Counted from the first letter of the stretch, positions 17,778 through 28,372 are shown. The stretch is 64,000 nucleotides of DNA from Winogradskyella endarachnes (GCF_009741275.1 NZ_WOWS01000001.1:620001-684000); one strand, 5' to 3'. A program made the numbers and translations. The notes: generated by a model not told the origin, from the letters alone.

Positions 17778-18262
17778 TTTCTTAATTCCTTAGGAATAAT
17801 AACAAATTCTGTAGTTCCTTTATTTAAATCTGTCCAAGTATTAATTTCAAAATTCAACCTTACTAATCCACTAGTAGGAAGATTATCTATTAATACATCA
17901 CCAAATATATTAGAAATTGATGTGAATGCATGGTTGTGTCCAAAAATCATAACATCATCAATAGTATTTGGCAATTTTTTGATAAAATCTATGACATTTC
18001 TACCGTCAAAATCATATAATTCTTCGTTTATTGAAATTTCATTTTTGCTTATTTTCAACAATTCTGTAAAAATTTCGCAAGTATTTAATGCTCTTCTTGC
18101 TGGACTAGAATAGATTTTACCAACACAGCCTTTCAATCTAACAAACTCATTTGCAACTAGTTTTGCATCATCAACACCTCTTTTTTGTAATGGTCTTTCT
18201 CGGTCAATAACGTCGTATTTCCACGACGATTTTCCATGTCTAATTAATGTAATACTTTTCAT
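17774..18262 (-). CDS. SixA-like histidine phosphatase
   Basis: A 162-residue histidine-phosphatase-family protein. The catalytic motif LIRHGKSSW is at the N-terminus, SSPARRALNT follows, and the second active-site His is in FGHNHAF near residue 110. SixA removes phosphate from histidine phosphotransfer proteins in E. coli, but family substrates vary. As first gene of an operon with ppk1 and ppx it may act on a phosphorylated compound linked to polyphosphate turnover; this is inference. Confidence 0.82.
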   Translation of the reverse strand: MKSITLIRHGKSSWKYDVIDRERPLQKRGVDDAKLVANEFVRLKGCVGKIYSSPARRALNTCEIFTELLKISKNEISINEELYDFDGRNVIDFIKKLPNTIDDVMIFGHNHAFTSISNIFGDVLIDNLPTSGLVRLNFEINTWTDLNKGTTEFVIIPKELRK

Positions 18263-18579
18263 ACAATTACGATAAAATGCAAATTTTACCGATTAAATGT
18301 TGTACATGTCCATTATATCGAGTAAATTGCCGACTTAACATCAAAGTTTGTTTATGGTTTTAGTAAATATTTATTTTGTAACGTAAAAATAATGTAAATG
18401 ATGCCAAATCAAAAAATATATTAATCCATTAAATATATTTCATTTACGTTAATAATATCTCCCTCTATATTTTAACAAAAACGAATAACATTAATATTCT
18501 ATACTGAATTGTTTATGCCATTTTTTTTGCCATAAATGCGTTCAGTACACATATTGAATTATTGATACAATAAGTTATT
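18263..18579. other. Intergenic region between divergent sixA and the adhesin gene
   Basis: 317 bases of very AT-rich DNA that must hold the promoters for both the polyphosphate operon and the adhesin operon. I see no convincing TAnnTTTG with a paired -33 element. It has two close copies of TGCCAT around 18520-18535 separated by a T run. No coding sequence or RNA is recognised. Confidence 0.4.
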
Positions 18580-21500
18580 ATGTACGGTATGAGAAAAAAA
18601 TACAATTGTGTTTCTGTAATAAATATAACAAGAGCTGTCATTTTAGCTTTTTTTGTTGTATTGTCAAATTTATTAGTAGCACAGCAATCACCTTCTATAC
18701 AAACTGGTGTAACCTTTCAATGGTTAGAGGCTACACAACCAGATGGTACTTATCCTGCAACGATTAAATCCATTACTATTGACGGAGAATTATATAATAC
18801 ATTTGTAGTTCCCACGGATTATGAGATGACGCGTGTTGGTCCAAATGGTGATTCTTATAACCACATAAATGAAAATTCAACAACAATATTTAATGATAGT
18901 AGTAATCCGTTGTGGCATGATGCAGCTTTATCTGCGTTTCAAGACAAAAATCTTAATCACTTTTTCTCTTGCAGTAAAAACGGAAGAAACATATGTCAAA
19001 ATTTTGATGGAGTAGCATATACAGATGCCCAAAAACAGACTATTTTTTACAATCCATCAATTCCGGCAAATGAAGGTGGCGTATTAGCCATTACAGAACG
19101 AAACGCAAATAATTGTTATCATATAGCAGTTTATGGTACACCTATGGGTGGCGGTACAGAAACTTTTTTAGGAGAAACTTTTGTTAGAGCTAATTATTCT
19201 ACCATAAATGGTACTTATCAACCTCCAAATCAAACTCCAAACCCTGGTACTGATTATTGGTTAACGGATAGAACGGTTGAACAAAACAAAACCATTGGAA
19301 TGGCGCTTTTCTATTTAAGTGACATAGTTCCTCTAGGTTCTAAAATAACGAAAATTGAATTTAATGCTTCAACCAACGATCACGGTGATGGTAAATTTTT
19401 AATTCTTCAAAAATATGCGGTTGACAACCACGAGGTTAATTGTATTAACGAAACTTATAATGGTGACTTAAAACTTACAAATAATGCACCTGAAAATTCT
19501 ACTTTTAGTTTAGTTTCTGCTCCAACCACTGCTGGTGCCTTTTTTGAATTAAATACAGATGGTACATATACCTATGAACCAAACCCTGGTTTTACAGGTG
19601 AAGTTAGTTTTGAATATAGTGTTTGTTTACCTGCACCAAACGAAAGCGTATGTGATCAAGCCACTGTGTATCTCAACTTTGTAGATTTACCACCAGACCC
19701 AACATACCAAATAGATTGCAATACAGATGGAACCTTTAATATAGAAGTTACTTCGCCTTTAGGTGCCGAATATGAATATAAATTAAATTCGGGTGATTAT
19801 CAAAGTTCTCCAATTTTTAATGTGCCTGCAGGCTCTTATAACTTAAAATTAAAAAATATAAACTCAAATTGTGAAAAAATTTATTCTAATAACCCTATTC
19901 AATTATCTAGTATAAAAATAACATCAGAAATTACAGATGTTTCTTGTAAATTAGGTAATGATGGTGCAATTGATGTTACTGTAACAGGTGGAACTCCTCC
20001 TTACACTTATAACTGGAGCAATTCTTCAACCACCCAAGATATTAATAATTTATACGCGGGTTCTTATACTATAACAGTAACAGATGCAAATGGCTGTACT
20101 AAAGATCAAGTTTTTGAAATTGAACAACCAAATGAAGAGTTAGCTGTTGTCGTAGATTGGATAAAACATGTAGATTGTTATGGTAACGACTCCGGAGATT
20201 TTAAAGTCATTGGTTCTGGTGGAACTCCTCCATATTTGTATTCAGTTGATGGTGGTACAACTACCCAAACTAGTGATTTCTTTGCACCTCCTTTTTCTGC
20301 AGGTAATTATACTGTAACTATTATAGATGCGTTAGATTGCACATCTACTGTAGATTTAGAAATAACCCAACCCGACGAAATAATAATTAATGTGGTTTCA
20401 ACAACAGATATACTGTGTTATGGAGATGCTACTGGAGCAATTTCAATAGACGTATGGGGTGGAATTGGTAATTTGACATATGCATGGAGTAATGGTTCTA
20501 CCGATCAAAATTTATCTAATTTAACTGCAGGTACATATACAGTAACTGTAACTGATGATAATGGTTGTACAGATACAGAATCCATTACTTTAACTCAACC
20601 AAACGAAGCCTTATCAACAAATTTAATTTATAATACGAGTGTATTGTGTTTTGGAGAATCAACTGGTAAAATAAAATATGAAGTCAGTGGAGGTACAGCA
20701 CCTTACCAATACTCATTAGATAACGGAACAACTTTACAATCAAATAACTATTTTGAAAATTTAGCAACAGGCAACTATACCTACACAGTTATTGATGCCA
20801 ATGATTGTATAGTAACAGTAGATTTTACAATTACCCAACCTTCAGCTGCATTGTCTGTTTCTATTGATAAAGTTAACGCTACATCTGCTCAAGGCTGTGA
20901 TGATGGCTCAGCTACAGCTAATCCATCTGGTGGTACTGCACCTTATACCTATTTATGGTCGGCTGGTAACCAAACTACGGCTACTATCTCTAATTTAGCA
21001 ATAGGCACCTATTCCGTTACTATTACAGATGCCAATAATTGTGAAACCATACAAACTGTTGATATTACTTGTACTGACGATTGTGATACCGCTACAACTT
21101 CTGGCACTATTACGGACGTGCTTTGTTATGGTGAAGCTACTGGTGAGGCTACTGTGTCTGCTAGTTCTGCAATAAACCCTAATGCTACATATACTTTTAC
21201 TTGGTCTAATGGTCAAGTTGATACTAATGTTGCTTCTAGTACAATATCTAATGTTAGTGCTGGTAATTATTCTGTTAGTGTGGCAATGGATGGCTCGTCT
21301 TGTGATCCTGTGGTTCATAATATTCAAATTTCACAACCTTCTCAAGCTTTATCAGGCTCTATAAATTCGCAATCTAATATTATTTGTTCGGGATTAGGAA
21401 GCATTACCATTTCAGGTATAGGTGGCACTGCTCCTTATACCTATTCAAAAGATGCAGGTGCTAATTATCAAAATGATGGAATATTTTCAGATTTAGATCC

Positions 21501-24500
21501 AGGAAATTATACATTTACAATTTTAGATGCTAATAACTGTTCAACAACAATAACCAGTGAAATTCTAATAAATTGTACTGATGCCATTGCAGATATTAAC
21601 AATACTTTTGTGGACCAATCTGTTACTGGTAACGTATTAACTAATGACGAGGATTTAGAAGGTGATATACAAACAGTAACCGCTAACACAAATCCTTCAA
21701 ACGGTTCTGTAACAATTAACCCTAATGGCACGTACACTTACATTCCAAATTCTGGATTTATAGGTGAAGATACATTTGAATACACAATATGTGATGATGG
21801 AAACCCTCAAGCATGTGATTCAGCTATTGCGTATATTGAAATATTACCAGAAAGTGAAGATGATAATGAAGCTCCTATTGCTAATGCAGATACTGCTACA
21901 ACTCCTGAAGCAACACCAATTGAAATTGCTATTCTTTCAAATGATTTTGACCAAGACGGAGATTCCATTAATATTACCGGAACAACAAATCCTGCTAATG
22001 GTTCAATAACTGTTAATCCAAATAACACAATAACCTATATACCCAATCCTGGTTTTTCAGGAGAAGACACCTTTACGTATACTATTTGTGATGATGCTAC
22101 ACCTCAACTTTGCGATACTGCTACAGTAACTATAACAGTGCAAGATTCTAGTACTCCAAATACCACTAATGCAAATGATGATGCGTATTATGTTAATCCT
22201 ACAAGTATCTTAACAGGAAACGTATTATCTAATGACAATGATATAGAAGGTGACATACAAACAGTGATATCAACATCTGTAATATCAACCCAAGGTGTTG
22301 TTGTAAATATAAATGCTAATACTGGTGAATTTTCTTATACTCCAAATGCTGGATATACTGGAACAGATTCATTTATTTATAGTCTTAGTGATAATGGTAC
22401 TCCTAATGCACTTGATGAAGCTACAGTTTATATTACACTAGATGGCGTTGCTGGTTTAAGTATTGTTAAAACGGCAACGAGTGCAGTTACAGATTGTGTT
22501 ACAGCAGAAGATGAAGTTACTTATACATTTACAGTAACCAATACTGGTGACGTACTTATAAACTCTATTACAATTACCGATGATTTATTAGGTGGAGACA
22601 TAACTTCATCTCTTTCACTTGTAGGAGACGATAATAACGATAGTGTTCTTGACCCAACGGAAACTTGGGTATTCACAGCTCCTAATTACACAATTACACA
22701 AGCTGATGTAGATGCAGGTCATATTACTAACAATGTAACAGCTTCTGGTTTAGAACCTGATGGAACTACAACTGTACAAGCTAATGACACTTATATTATT
22801 GATGCAAATAACACTGAAGTAACACTTTGTAGCGATGGCGGAATTAATATTGTGAAAGCCGCTTCCACAGCAACTGCAGGTTGTGTTGGTGAAGGTGATG
22901 AAATAACATATTCTTTTACAGTAACAAACTCTGGTAATGTTTCTATTAACACAATTACAATTACCGATGATTTATTAGGCGGAGATATAACTTCTACCCT
23001 TTCACTTGTTGGAGACGATAATAACGATAGTATTCTTGACCCAACGGAAACTTGGGTATTCACAGCTCCTAATTACACAATTACACAAGCTAATGTAGAT
23101 GCCGGTCATATTACTAACAATGTAACAGCTTCTGGTTTAGAACCTGATGGAACTACAACTGTACAAGCTAATGACACTTATATTATTGATGCAAATAACA
23201 CTGAAGTAACACTTTGTAGTGAATTTGGTATTGAACTCGTCAAAATAGGAAACTTCAATAATGATAATGGTAATGGTTGTACAGAAATTGATGAAACAAT
23301 AACATATACTTTTCAAGTAACAAATACTGGTGATGTTGCTTTAAGCAATGTAACTATAACAGACCCATTATTATCTAATGCAACACCAGCTGTTACTATT
23401 GACTATGTATCGGGAGATATAGATGGAGATAGTCTTTTAGCTCCTTCTGAAACTTGGTATTATACGGCCATTTATTTGGTAACTCAATTAGATATTGATG
23501 CCACTGAAGTAATTAATACCGCAACAGTAAATGCTTTAGAAGTAATTAATAACACCAATGTTAATGCTACTTCGCAAACAATAACAGAGTTAATTGAAGA
23601 TACATCACCGCCTAATGTCTCTAATTGTGCAGTTTTAGATGCTACAATAGAATGTAGCGGAACAGATAATGAAACTATTGCTAACACTTGGAATTCCGAG
23701 AATATATTAGCGTTAGAAAATTGCGCAACAGATGCGTGTGATAATAACTTTAGTGTAACATCAGACTACGTATTTAATAACCTAGTTTCAACATGTGGTG
23801 CGGGTGGAACAATTACTGTTACTTATACACTAACAGATTCTGCAAATAATGCAACATCTTTTACGGCTACCCTTACTTTAGAAGATACTACTGGGCCAGA
23901 TTTATCTGCTTGTGCTGTTATTGACGAAACCATAGAATGTGCAGGTTTAGATACCGAAAATTTAGCTTTAGCATGGAATGCTACCAATATTGTAGCACTT
24001 GAAACGTGTGGAACTGATACCTGTGATGTTAGCCCAACAAACATAGTTACTTCTGATTTCGATTATACTAATCTTATCACAACATGTGGTTCTGCAGGAT
24101 CAATAACAGTACTATATACCGTAACGGATGATTGTGGTAATGCCTCAACATTGACCGCTATCTTAACTATTGAAGATACAACTGCGCCTACTTTTACAGT
24201 ACCAGAAGATATTACTATTGAATGTGATATAGATGTTACAAACGTCTCCTTAACAGGTGATGTTACTGATGAATTAGATAATTGTGCTGTGGGCCTAGAA
24301 GCAGTATTTACAGATACTATTGTTAATGGCGAATGTTCTGGAGAAGCTACTATTACAAGAACATGGTCATTGAGTGACGCTTGTAATAACACAACTACAC
24401 ATATTCAAACTATAACGGTTCAAGATACTACAGCGCCTATTTTTAATGAAACATTACCTCAAGATTTAACAACAGAATGTGATGCAGTACCTAGCGTAGA

Positions 24501-25470
24501 AAGTTTAACTGCAACAGATAATTGTAGCTTAGCAGAAGTTACCTTTGAAGAAGAAATTGTTACTGGGTCTTGTATAGGAGACTATCTCATAGTACGCACT
24601 TGGACCGCCTTTGATGATTGTAATAATGAAAACGTTCACACACAAATAATAACTGTAGAAGATAATAACCCTCCTACACTATTAACACCTATAGAAACTT
24701 CTATGTCAGTTTTATGTAGTGACATTCCAGTTGTTCCTAGTTTAGTTTTTGAAGACTCTTGCTCAAATAATATTGAAGTAGAATTCCATGAAGAATCTAC
24801 AATTGGTATTGATCCAGAATTCTATGATATAACTAGAATATGGACTGTTACTGACGATTGTGGTAATATGGCAGATTTTACACAAACTATTGCTGTAGAG
24901 GTAGGCACATATATTGAAGCATTAGATACAGAACGCTGTACTTTAGACCCAGAATTTGATTTGTTTAATTTATTATCTGGAGATTATGAGACAGATGGTG
25001 AATGGAGTGTAATCTATGGTAATGCAACACTAGACGGAAGTTATTTTGATCCAGGTATACACGCTACAGGAGACTATACATTTATGTATACTATTTTCGA
25101 TGGACCATGTCAAACTGAAGTAGAGTTAAACATAACTTTAGATGATGATTGTGTGGTTCTAAGATGTGGTGAAGATGACGTTGTTATTTCAAAAACAGTG
25201 ACCGCAAATGGAGATGGTTTTAATGATTTCTTTACTATTACTGGTGTAGAAGATTGTGACTTTGAAGTAGAAATTCAAATCTTTAATAGATGGGGTGCAG
25301 AAATATACAAATCTAATAATTATAAAAATAATTGGAATGGATTTTCTAACAGTGCTTCAGTAGGAAGTTCTGGTAACGTCCCTACAGGTACTTACTATTA
25401 TATAGTTAATTTAAAAAATAGCGGTTTATCACCTTTTACAGGTCCTATATACGTAGCAACAAACAAATAA
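18580..25470 (+). CDS. Giant SprB-like T9SS-secreted adhesin (gliding-motility C-terminal domain)
   Basis: 2296 residues with a signal peptide (ends near VVLSNLLVAQ). In order: an N-terminal domain of about 290 residues; a cadherin/Big_9-like repeat; seven SprB-type repeats (about 446-997) with GGTxPYTY and GxYTxTVTDxNxC; three more Big_9-like repeats (about 997-1287) with GNVLTNDED and GxxTYxPNxGFxGEDTF; three DUF11-like repeats (about 1290-1673) with TYTFTVTNTGD; five Cys-rich HYR-like modules (about 1674-2107). The type B sorting domain at about 2190-2296 has KTVTANGDGFNDFF and IQIFNRWGAEIYKS. Such proteins are exported by T9SS and moved or anchored on the surface. PorP/SprF follows directly. 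Confidence 0.93.
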   Translation: MYGMRKKYNCVSVINITRAVILAFFVVLSNLLVAQQSPSIQTGVTFQWLEATQPDGTYPATIKSITIDGELYNTFVVPTDYEMTRVGPNGDSYNHINENSTTIFNDSSNPLWHDAALSAFQDKNLNHFFSCSKNGRNICQNFDGVAYTDAQKQTIFYNPSIPANEGGVLAITERNANNCYHIAVYGTPMGGGTETFLGETFVRANYSTINGTYQPPNQTPNPGTDYWLTDRTVEQNKTIGMALFYLSDIVPLGSKITKIEFNASTNDHGDGKFLILQKYAVDNHEVNCINETYNGDLKLTNNAPENSTFSLVSAPTTAGAFFELNTDGTYTYEPNPGFTGEVSFEYSVCLPAPNESVCDQATVYLNFVDLPPDPTYQIDCNTDGTFNIEVTSPLGAEYEYKLNSGDYQSSPIFNVPAGSYNLKLKNINSNCEKIYSNNPIQLSSIKITSEITDVSCKLGNDGAIDVTVTGGTPPYTYNWSNSSTTQDINNLYAGSYTITVTDANGCTKDQVFEIEQPNEELAVVVDWIKHVDCYGNDSGDFKVIGSGGTPPYLYSVDGGTTTQTSDFFAPPFSAGNYTVTIIDALDCTSTVDLEITQPDEIIINVVSTTDILCYGDATGAISIDVWGGIGNLTYAWSNGSTDQNLSNLTAGTYTVTVTDDNGCTDTESITLTQPNEALSTNLIYNTSVLCFGESTGKIKYEVSGGTAPYQYSLDNGTTLQSNNYFENLATGNYTYTVIDANDCIVTVDFTITQPSAALSVSIDKVNATSAQGCDDGSATANPSGGTAPYTYLWSAGNQTTATISNLAIGTYSVTITDANNCETIQTVDITCTDDCDTATTSGTITDVLCYGEATGEATVSASSAINPNATYTFTWSNGQVDTNVASSTISNVSAGNYSVSVAMDGSSCDPVVHNIQISQPSQALSGSINSQSNIICSGLGSITISGIGGTAPYTYSKDAGANYQNDGIFSDLDPGNYTFTILDANNCSTTITSEILINCTDAIADINNTFVDQSVTGNVLTNDEDLEGDIQTVTANTNPSNGSVTINPNGTYTYIPNSGFIGEDTFEYTICDDGNPQACDSAIAYIEILPESEDDNEAPIANADTATTPEATPIEIAILSNDFDQDGDSINITGTTNPANGSITVNPNNTITYIPNPGFSGEDTFTYTICDDATPQLCDTATVTITVQDSSTPNTTNANDDAYYVNPTSILTGNVLSNDNDIEGDIQTVISTSVISTQGVVVNINANTGEFSYTPNAGYTGTDSFIYSLSDNGTPNALDEATVYITLDGVAGLSIVKTATSAVTDCVTAEDEVTYTFTVTNTGDVLINSITITDDLLGGDITSSLSLVGDDNNDSVLDPTETWVFTAPNYTITQADVDAGHITNNVTASGLEPDGTTTVQANDTYIIDANNTEVTLCSDGGINIVKAASTATAGCVGEGDEITYSFTVTNSGNVSINTITITDDLLGGDITSTLSLVGDDNNDSILDPTETWVFTAPNYTITQANVDAGHITNNVTASGLEPDGTTTVQANDTYIIDANNTEVTLCSEFGIELVKIGNFNNDNGNGCTEIDETITYTFQVTNTGDVALSNVTITDPLLSNATPAVTIDYVSGDIDGDSLLAPSETWYYTAIYLVTQLDIDATEVINTATVNALEVINNTNVNATSQTITELIEDTSPPNVSNCAVLDATIECSGTDNETIANTWNSENILALENCATDACDNNFSVTSDYVFNNLVSTCGAGGTITVTYTLTDSANNATSFTATLTLEDTTGPDLSACAVIDETIECAGLDTENLALAWNATNIVALETCGTDTCDVSPTNIVTSDFDYTNLITTCGSAGSITVLYTVTDDCGNASTLTAILTIEDTTAPTFTVPEDITIECDIDVTNVSLTGDVTDELDNCAVGLEAVFTDTIVNGECSGEATITRTWSLSDACNNTTTHIQTITVQDTTAPIFNETLPQDLTTECDAVPSVESLTATDNCSLAEVTFEEEIVTGSCIGDYLIVRTWTAFDDCNNENVHTQIITVEDNNPPTLLTPIETSMSVLCSDIPVVPSLVFEDSCSNNIEVEFHEESTIGIDPEFYDITRIWTVTDDCGNMADFTQTIAVEVGTYIEALDTERCTLDPEFDLFNLLSGDYETDGEWSVIYGNATLDGSYFDPGIHATGDYTFMYTIFDGPCQTEVELNITLDDDCVVLRCGEDDVVISKTVTANGDGFNDFFTITGVEDCDFEVEIQIFNRWGAEIYKSNNYKNNWNGFSNSASVGSSGNVPTGTYYYIVNLKNSGLSPFTGPIYVATNK
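22561..22832 (+). repeat. Direct repeat copy 1 in the adhesin (DUF11-like module)
   Basis: 272 bases repeated 387 bases downstream (22948-23219) with only about ten differences. The last 116 bases are identical in both copies. It encodes a DUF11-like domain. Confidence 0.85.
22948..23219 (+). repeat. Direct repeat copy 2 in the adhesin (DUF11-like module)
   Basis: The second copy of the 272-base unit at 22561-22832. The copies are in the same frame (387 is divisible by 3), so recombination would remove or add exactly one 129-residue module. Confidence 0.85.
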
Positions 25471-25479
25471 CCTTAACCG

Positions 25480-26415
25480 ATGAAGTTTTCAAAATATATT
25501 AGTATTGCTATACTTTTGCTAAGCGGATTTACAGCCTTTGCCCAGCAGTTACCGCAGTTTACGCAATACATGTTTAACACCATCTCTATTAATCCGGCTT
25601 ATGCTGGTAGCAGAGAAACACTTAGTGTTGTTGGTTTGCATAGAAGTCAGTGGGTTGGTTTAGAAGGTGGTCCTGAGACTCAAACATTATCAGTACATAC
25701 ACCTTTAAGAAATGAAAAAATGGGAGTGGGAATTTCTTTTATCAATGATCAATTAGGATACGAGAATTTTTCATACTTATATGCAGATTATTCATACACC
25801 ATAAATACTGGTAAAACAACAAAATTAGCTTTTGGTATGAAAGCTGGTGTAACTCATTACACCTTAGACGAAACATTACTAAACGACCCATCTGTAGTAG
25901 ATGATCCTTTTTTTAATGATGTATCTAACCGATGGAGTCCAAATGTTGGTGCTGGTTTATTTTTACATGATGCACGTTGGTATGTTGGTTTATCTGCACC
26001 AAGAATTCTAAATATAGACTATAACAAAGGACATAATGGTACTATAGATTATGTAGCTTTAGAAAGAATAAGTTATTATTTTACTGGTGGCTACGTATTT
26101 AATTTAAACGAAACTACAAAGCTTAAACCTTCGATTTTATTAAAAGCAACAAATGGAGCACCTTTATCCTTTGACATTTCTGCTAACTTTCTATTTAATG
26201 AAAAATTCTGGATTGGTGGTGCCTACAGAATAAATGAGCAGGCTGCTGCAATTGGTGGAATAGCTGATTTTCAAATTTCAAGACAACTAAGAATAGGTTA
26301 TGCTTATGAATATCCAATTTCAGATTTATCAGCGTATACTAGTGGCACACATGAAGTATTACTAATGTTTGAAGTCTTTAAAAGTAAACGAATTAAATCA
26401 CCTAGATATTTCTAA
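25480..26415 (+). CDS. PorP/SprF family T9SS outer-membrane protein
   Basis: A 311-residue beta-barrel with a signal peptide (ends AFAQQ). The family opening PQFTQYMFNTISINPAYAGSR and the LSVVGLHRSQWVGLEGGP segment are both clear. SprF in Flavobacterium johnsoniae is needed to place SprB on the surface, and each such adhesin often has its own PorP/SprF partner. It begins 9 bases after the adhesin stop, so it is very likely the partner of that protein. Confidence 0.93.
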   Translation: MKFSKYISIAILLLSGFTAFAQQLPQFTQYMFNTISINPAYAGSRETLSVVGLHRSQWVGLEGGPETQTLSVHTPLRNEKMGVGISFINDQLGYENFSYLYADYSYTINTGKTTKLAFGMKAGVTHYTLDETLLNDPSVVDDPFFNDVSNRWSPNVGAGLFLHDARWYVGLSAPRILNIDYNKGHNGTIDYVALERISYYFTGGYVFNLNETTKLKPSILLKATNGAPLSFDISANFLFNEKFWIGGAYRINEQAAAIGGIADFQISRQLRIGYAYEYPISDLSAYTSGTHEVLLMFEVFKSKRIKSPRYF

Positions 26416-26428
26416 ACACTCTAGTTAT

Positions 26429-28372
26429 ATGAAAATAAAAGTACTCACATTATTCTTAGCTATTACTAGTTCATTATCATTTTCTCAAACCAAACTAGCT
26501 GATAAGTTTTTTGAAAATTACGGCTATGTAAAAGCTATAGAATTATATGAAAAAGTAGTAGAAAAAGGAAAAGCAGATGCTCACGTTTTAACGCGCTTAG
26601 GTGATGCTTACTACAATAATTCTAATTCTGAAAAAGCTGTTTATTGGTACAAAAAAGCACTTACTAAATACAAAAATATTGAAGCTGAATATATTTATAA
26701 ATATATACAATCACTAAGAAGTATTGGTAATTATGAAGAAGCCAATGTTTGGTTTAAAAAATTAAGTGATGCACAAAAAGGTGATAGTAGATTAAAAGGT
26801 TACGACCCTAATAATGTAGGAGTTTTTGACCAATTAACCTCTAAGAATGTCGATTTAATGGTCACTATGGAGAACTTATCATTTAACTCTGAATTATCAG
26901 ATTTTGGATCATTTGTAAAAGATAGTACCCTTTATTTTGCATCTGCAAGAGGTGAAAATAAAAAAGTTTATAATTGGAACAAAGAACCTTTTTTAGATAT
27001 TTTTCAAGTTGATTTTACAGAAAAAGTTAATGAAGAAGGTATAGCTTTAAACACATATGATAAGCCTTCTGAATTATTGAGCCAAGGTATTAACACCGTT
27101 TATCATGAAGCATCTGTTGCTATAACTAACGATGGTAAAACTATGTATTTTACTAGAGATAACGTTAACCAAAGACAACGATTAAAATATGATAAAGAAG
27201 GAACAACTCATCTTAAATTATATAAATCTACATTAGTTGGTAAACTATGGACTGAACCAGAAGAATTACCATTTAATGACGAAATATATTCTACAGGTCA
27301 TCCTGCACTGAGCGTGGATAACAAAACACTATATTTTGTATCTGATCGTGCTGATGGTTTTGGGCAAACCGATATTTATGCAGTGTCTATTAAAGAAAAT
27401 GGAACTTACGGAGAACCCATAAATTTAGGTGATAAAATTAACACTGAAGGACGTGAAATGTTTCCATTTGTAAGTCAAGATAGTACATTTTATTTTTCTT
27501 CGGATGGTCATTTAAACCTAGGGTTATTAGATATCTTTAAATCTAATATTCTAAAAGACTCAAAAAATATAACAGCGCCAGAAAATTTAGGTGCTCCATT
27601 TAACAGTGGTTACGATGATTTTGCCTATTACATAGACAATGAAACTAAAAAAGGATATATTTCTAGTAACAGACCAGAAGGCAAAGGTGGAGATGACATT
27701 TATGGCTTTACCATATCAAAATGTGTTCAACTAATTTCTGGTATTGCTACAGAACACAGAACCGAAATTATACTAAATGGTGTTACCGTAAAACTAATTG
27801 ATGAAACAGGCAAAATTATTGCCGAAGCCATAACAAAAGAAGATGGAGCTTATGCTTTTGAAGTAGAATGTAATAAAAAATATACAATTCTTGGAACAAA
27901 AGATGATTATCACGAAGACCAGAAAACCATAATAACATCTAATAAAAATGAAGAAGAAAACATTTTAGATCTTGTTTTAAAACCAATGTTGTTAGAAAGT
28001 CAAATAATCATTAACCCTATTTTCTTTGATTATGACAAAGCAACCATTAGAACTGATGCACAATATGAACTAGAAAACATTGTTAACGTATTGCGTAAAC
28101 ACGATGAAATGATTATTAAAATTGAAGCACATACCGATAGCCGAGGTCGTGATAAATACAATCTAAAACTATCTGACAAACGTGCAAAATCAACAGCAGA
28201 ATATATAATTTCTAGAGGTATTGAAAGAAGTAGAATACAAAGTGCAAGAGGATTTGGAGAAACTAGACTGCTTAACAAATGTGAAAACGGAGTAAAATGT
28301 AGTGAAGAAGAACACCAGGTTAATAGACGATCATATTTCTATATTGTAGATGGTAATGAAGACAATGAATAA
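26429..28372 (+). CDS. OmpA-family protein with TPR, PD40 and regulatory beta-sandwich domains (PorE-like)
   Basis: 647 residues from the ATG at 26429; the frame is open upstream, but MKIKVLTLFLAITSSLSFSQ is a clean signal peptide. N-terminal TPR-like helices (about 25-115) include VLTRLGDAYYNNSNSEKAV. PD40/WD40-like beta-propeller repeats (about 190-440) include GHPALSVDNKTLYFVSDRAD. A carboxypeptidase-regulatory domain (about 455-535) and a C-terminal OmpA domain (about 545-640) with EAHTDSRGRDKYNLKLSDKRA follow. PorE of T9SS has this layout and binds peptidoglycan. It follows PorP/SprF by 13 bases. Confidence 0.9.
   Translation: MKIKVLTLFLAITSSLSFSQTKLADKFFENYGYVKAIELYEKVVEKGKADAHVLTRLGDAYYNNSNSEKAVYWYKKALTKYKNIEAEYIYKYIQSLRSIGNYEEANVWFKKLSDAQKGDSRLKGYDPNNVGVFDQLTSKNVDLMVTMENLSFNSELSDFGSFVKDSTLYFASARGENKKVYNWNKEPFLDIFQVDFTEKVNEEGIALNTYDKPSELLSQGINTVYHEASVAITNDGKTMYFTRDNVNQRQRLKYDKEGTTHLKLYKSTLVGKLWTEPEELPFNDEIYSTGHPALSVDNKTLYFVSDRADGFGQTDIYAVSIKENGTYGEPINLGDKINTEGREMFPFVSQDSTFYFSSDGHLNLGLLDIFKSNILKDSKNITAPENLGAPFNSGYDDFAYYIDNETKKGYISSNRPEGKGGDDIYGFTISKCVQLISGIATEHRTEIILNGVTVKLIDETGKIIAEAITKEDGAYAFEVECNKKYTILGTKDDYHEDQKTIITSNKNEEENILDLVLKPMLLESQIIINPIFFDYDKATIRTDAQYELENIVNVLRKHDEMIIKIEAHTDSRGRDKYNLKLSDKRAKSTAEYIISRGIERSRIQSARGFGETRLLNKCENGVKCSEEEHQVNRRSYFYIVDGNEDNE

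Noticed and set aside
19918..21570. Regular repeats that could suggest a CRISPR array
   Set aside because: The periodicity is at protein level (SprB repeats of about 75 residues) within one open frame; there are no short identical repeats with unique spacers.
20995..24392. Several long open frames on the minus strand within the adhesin gene
   Set aside because: They are antisense shadows of a repetitive, low-complexity gene, with Ser/Ile/Val-rich nonsense composition, no starts with promoters and no recognisable domain.
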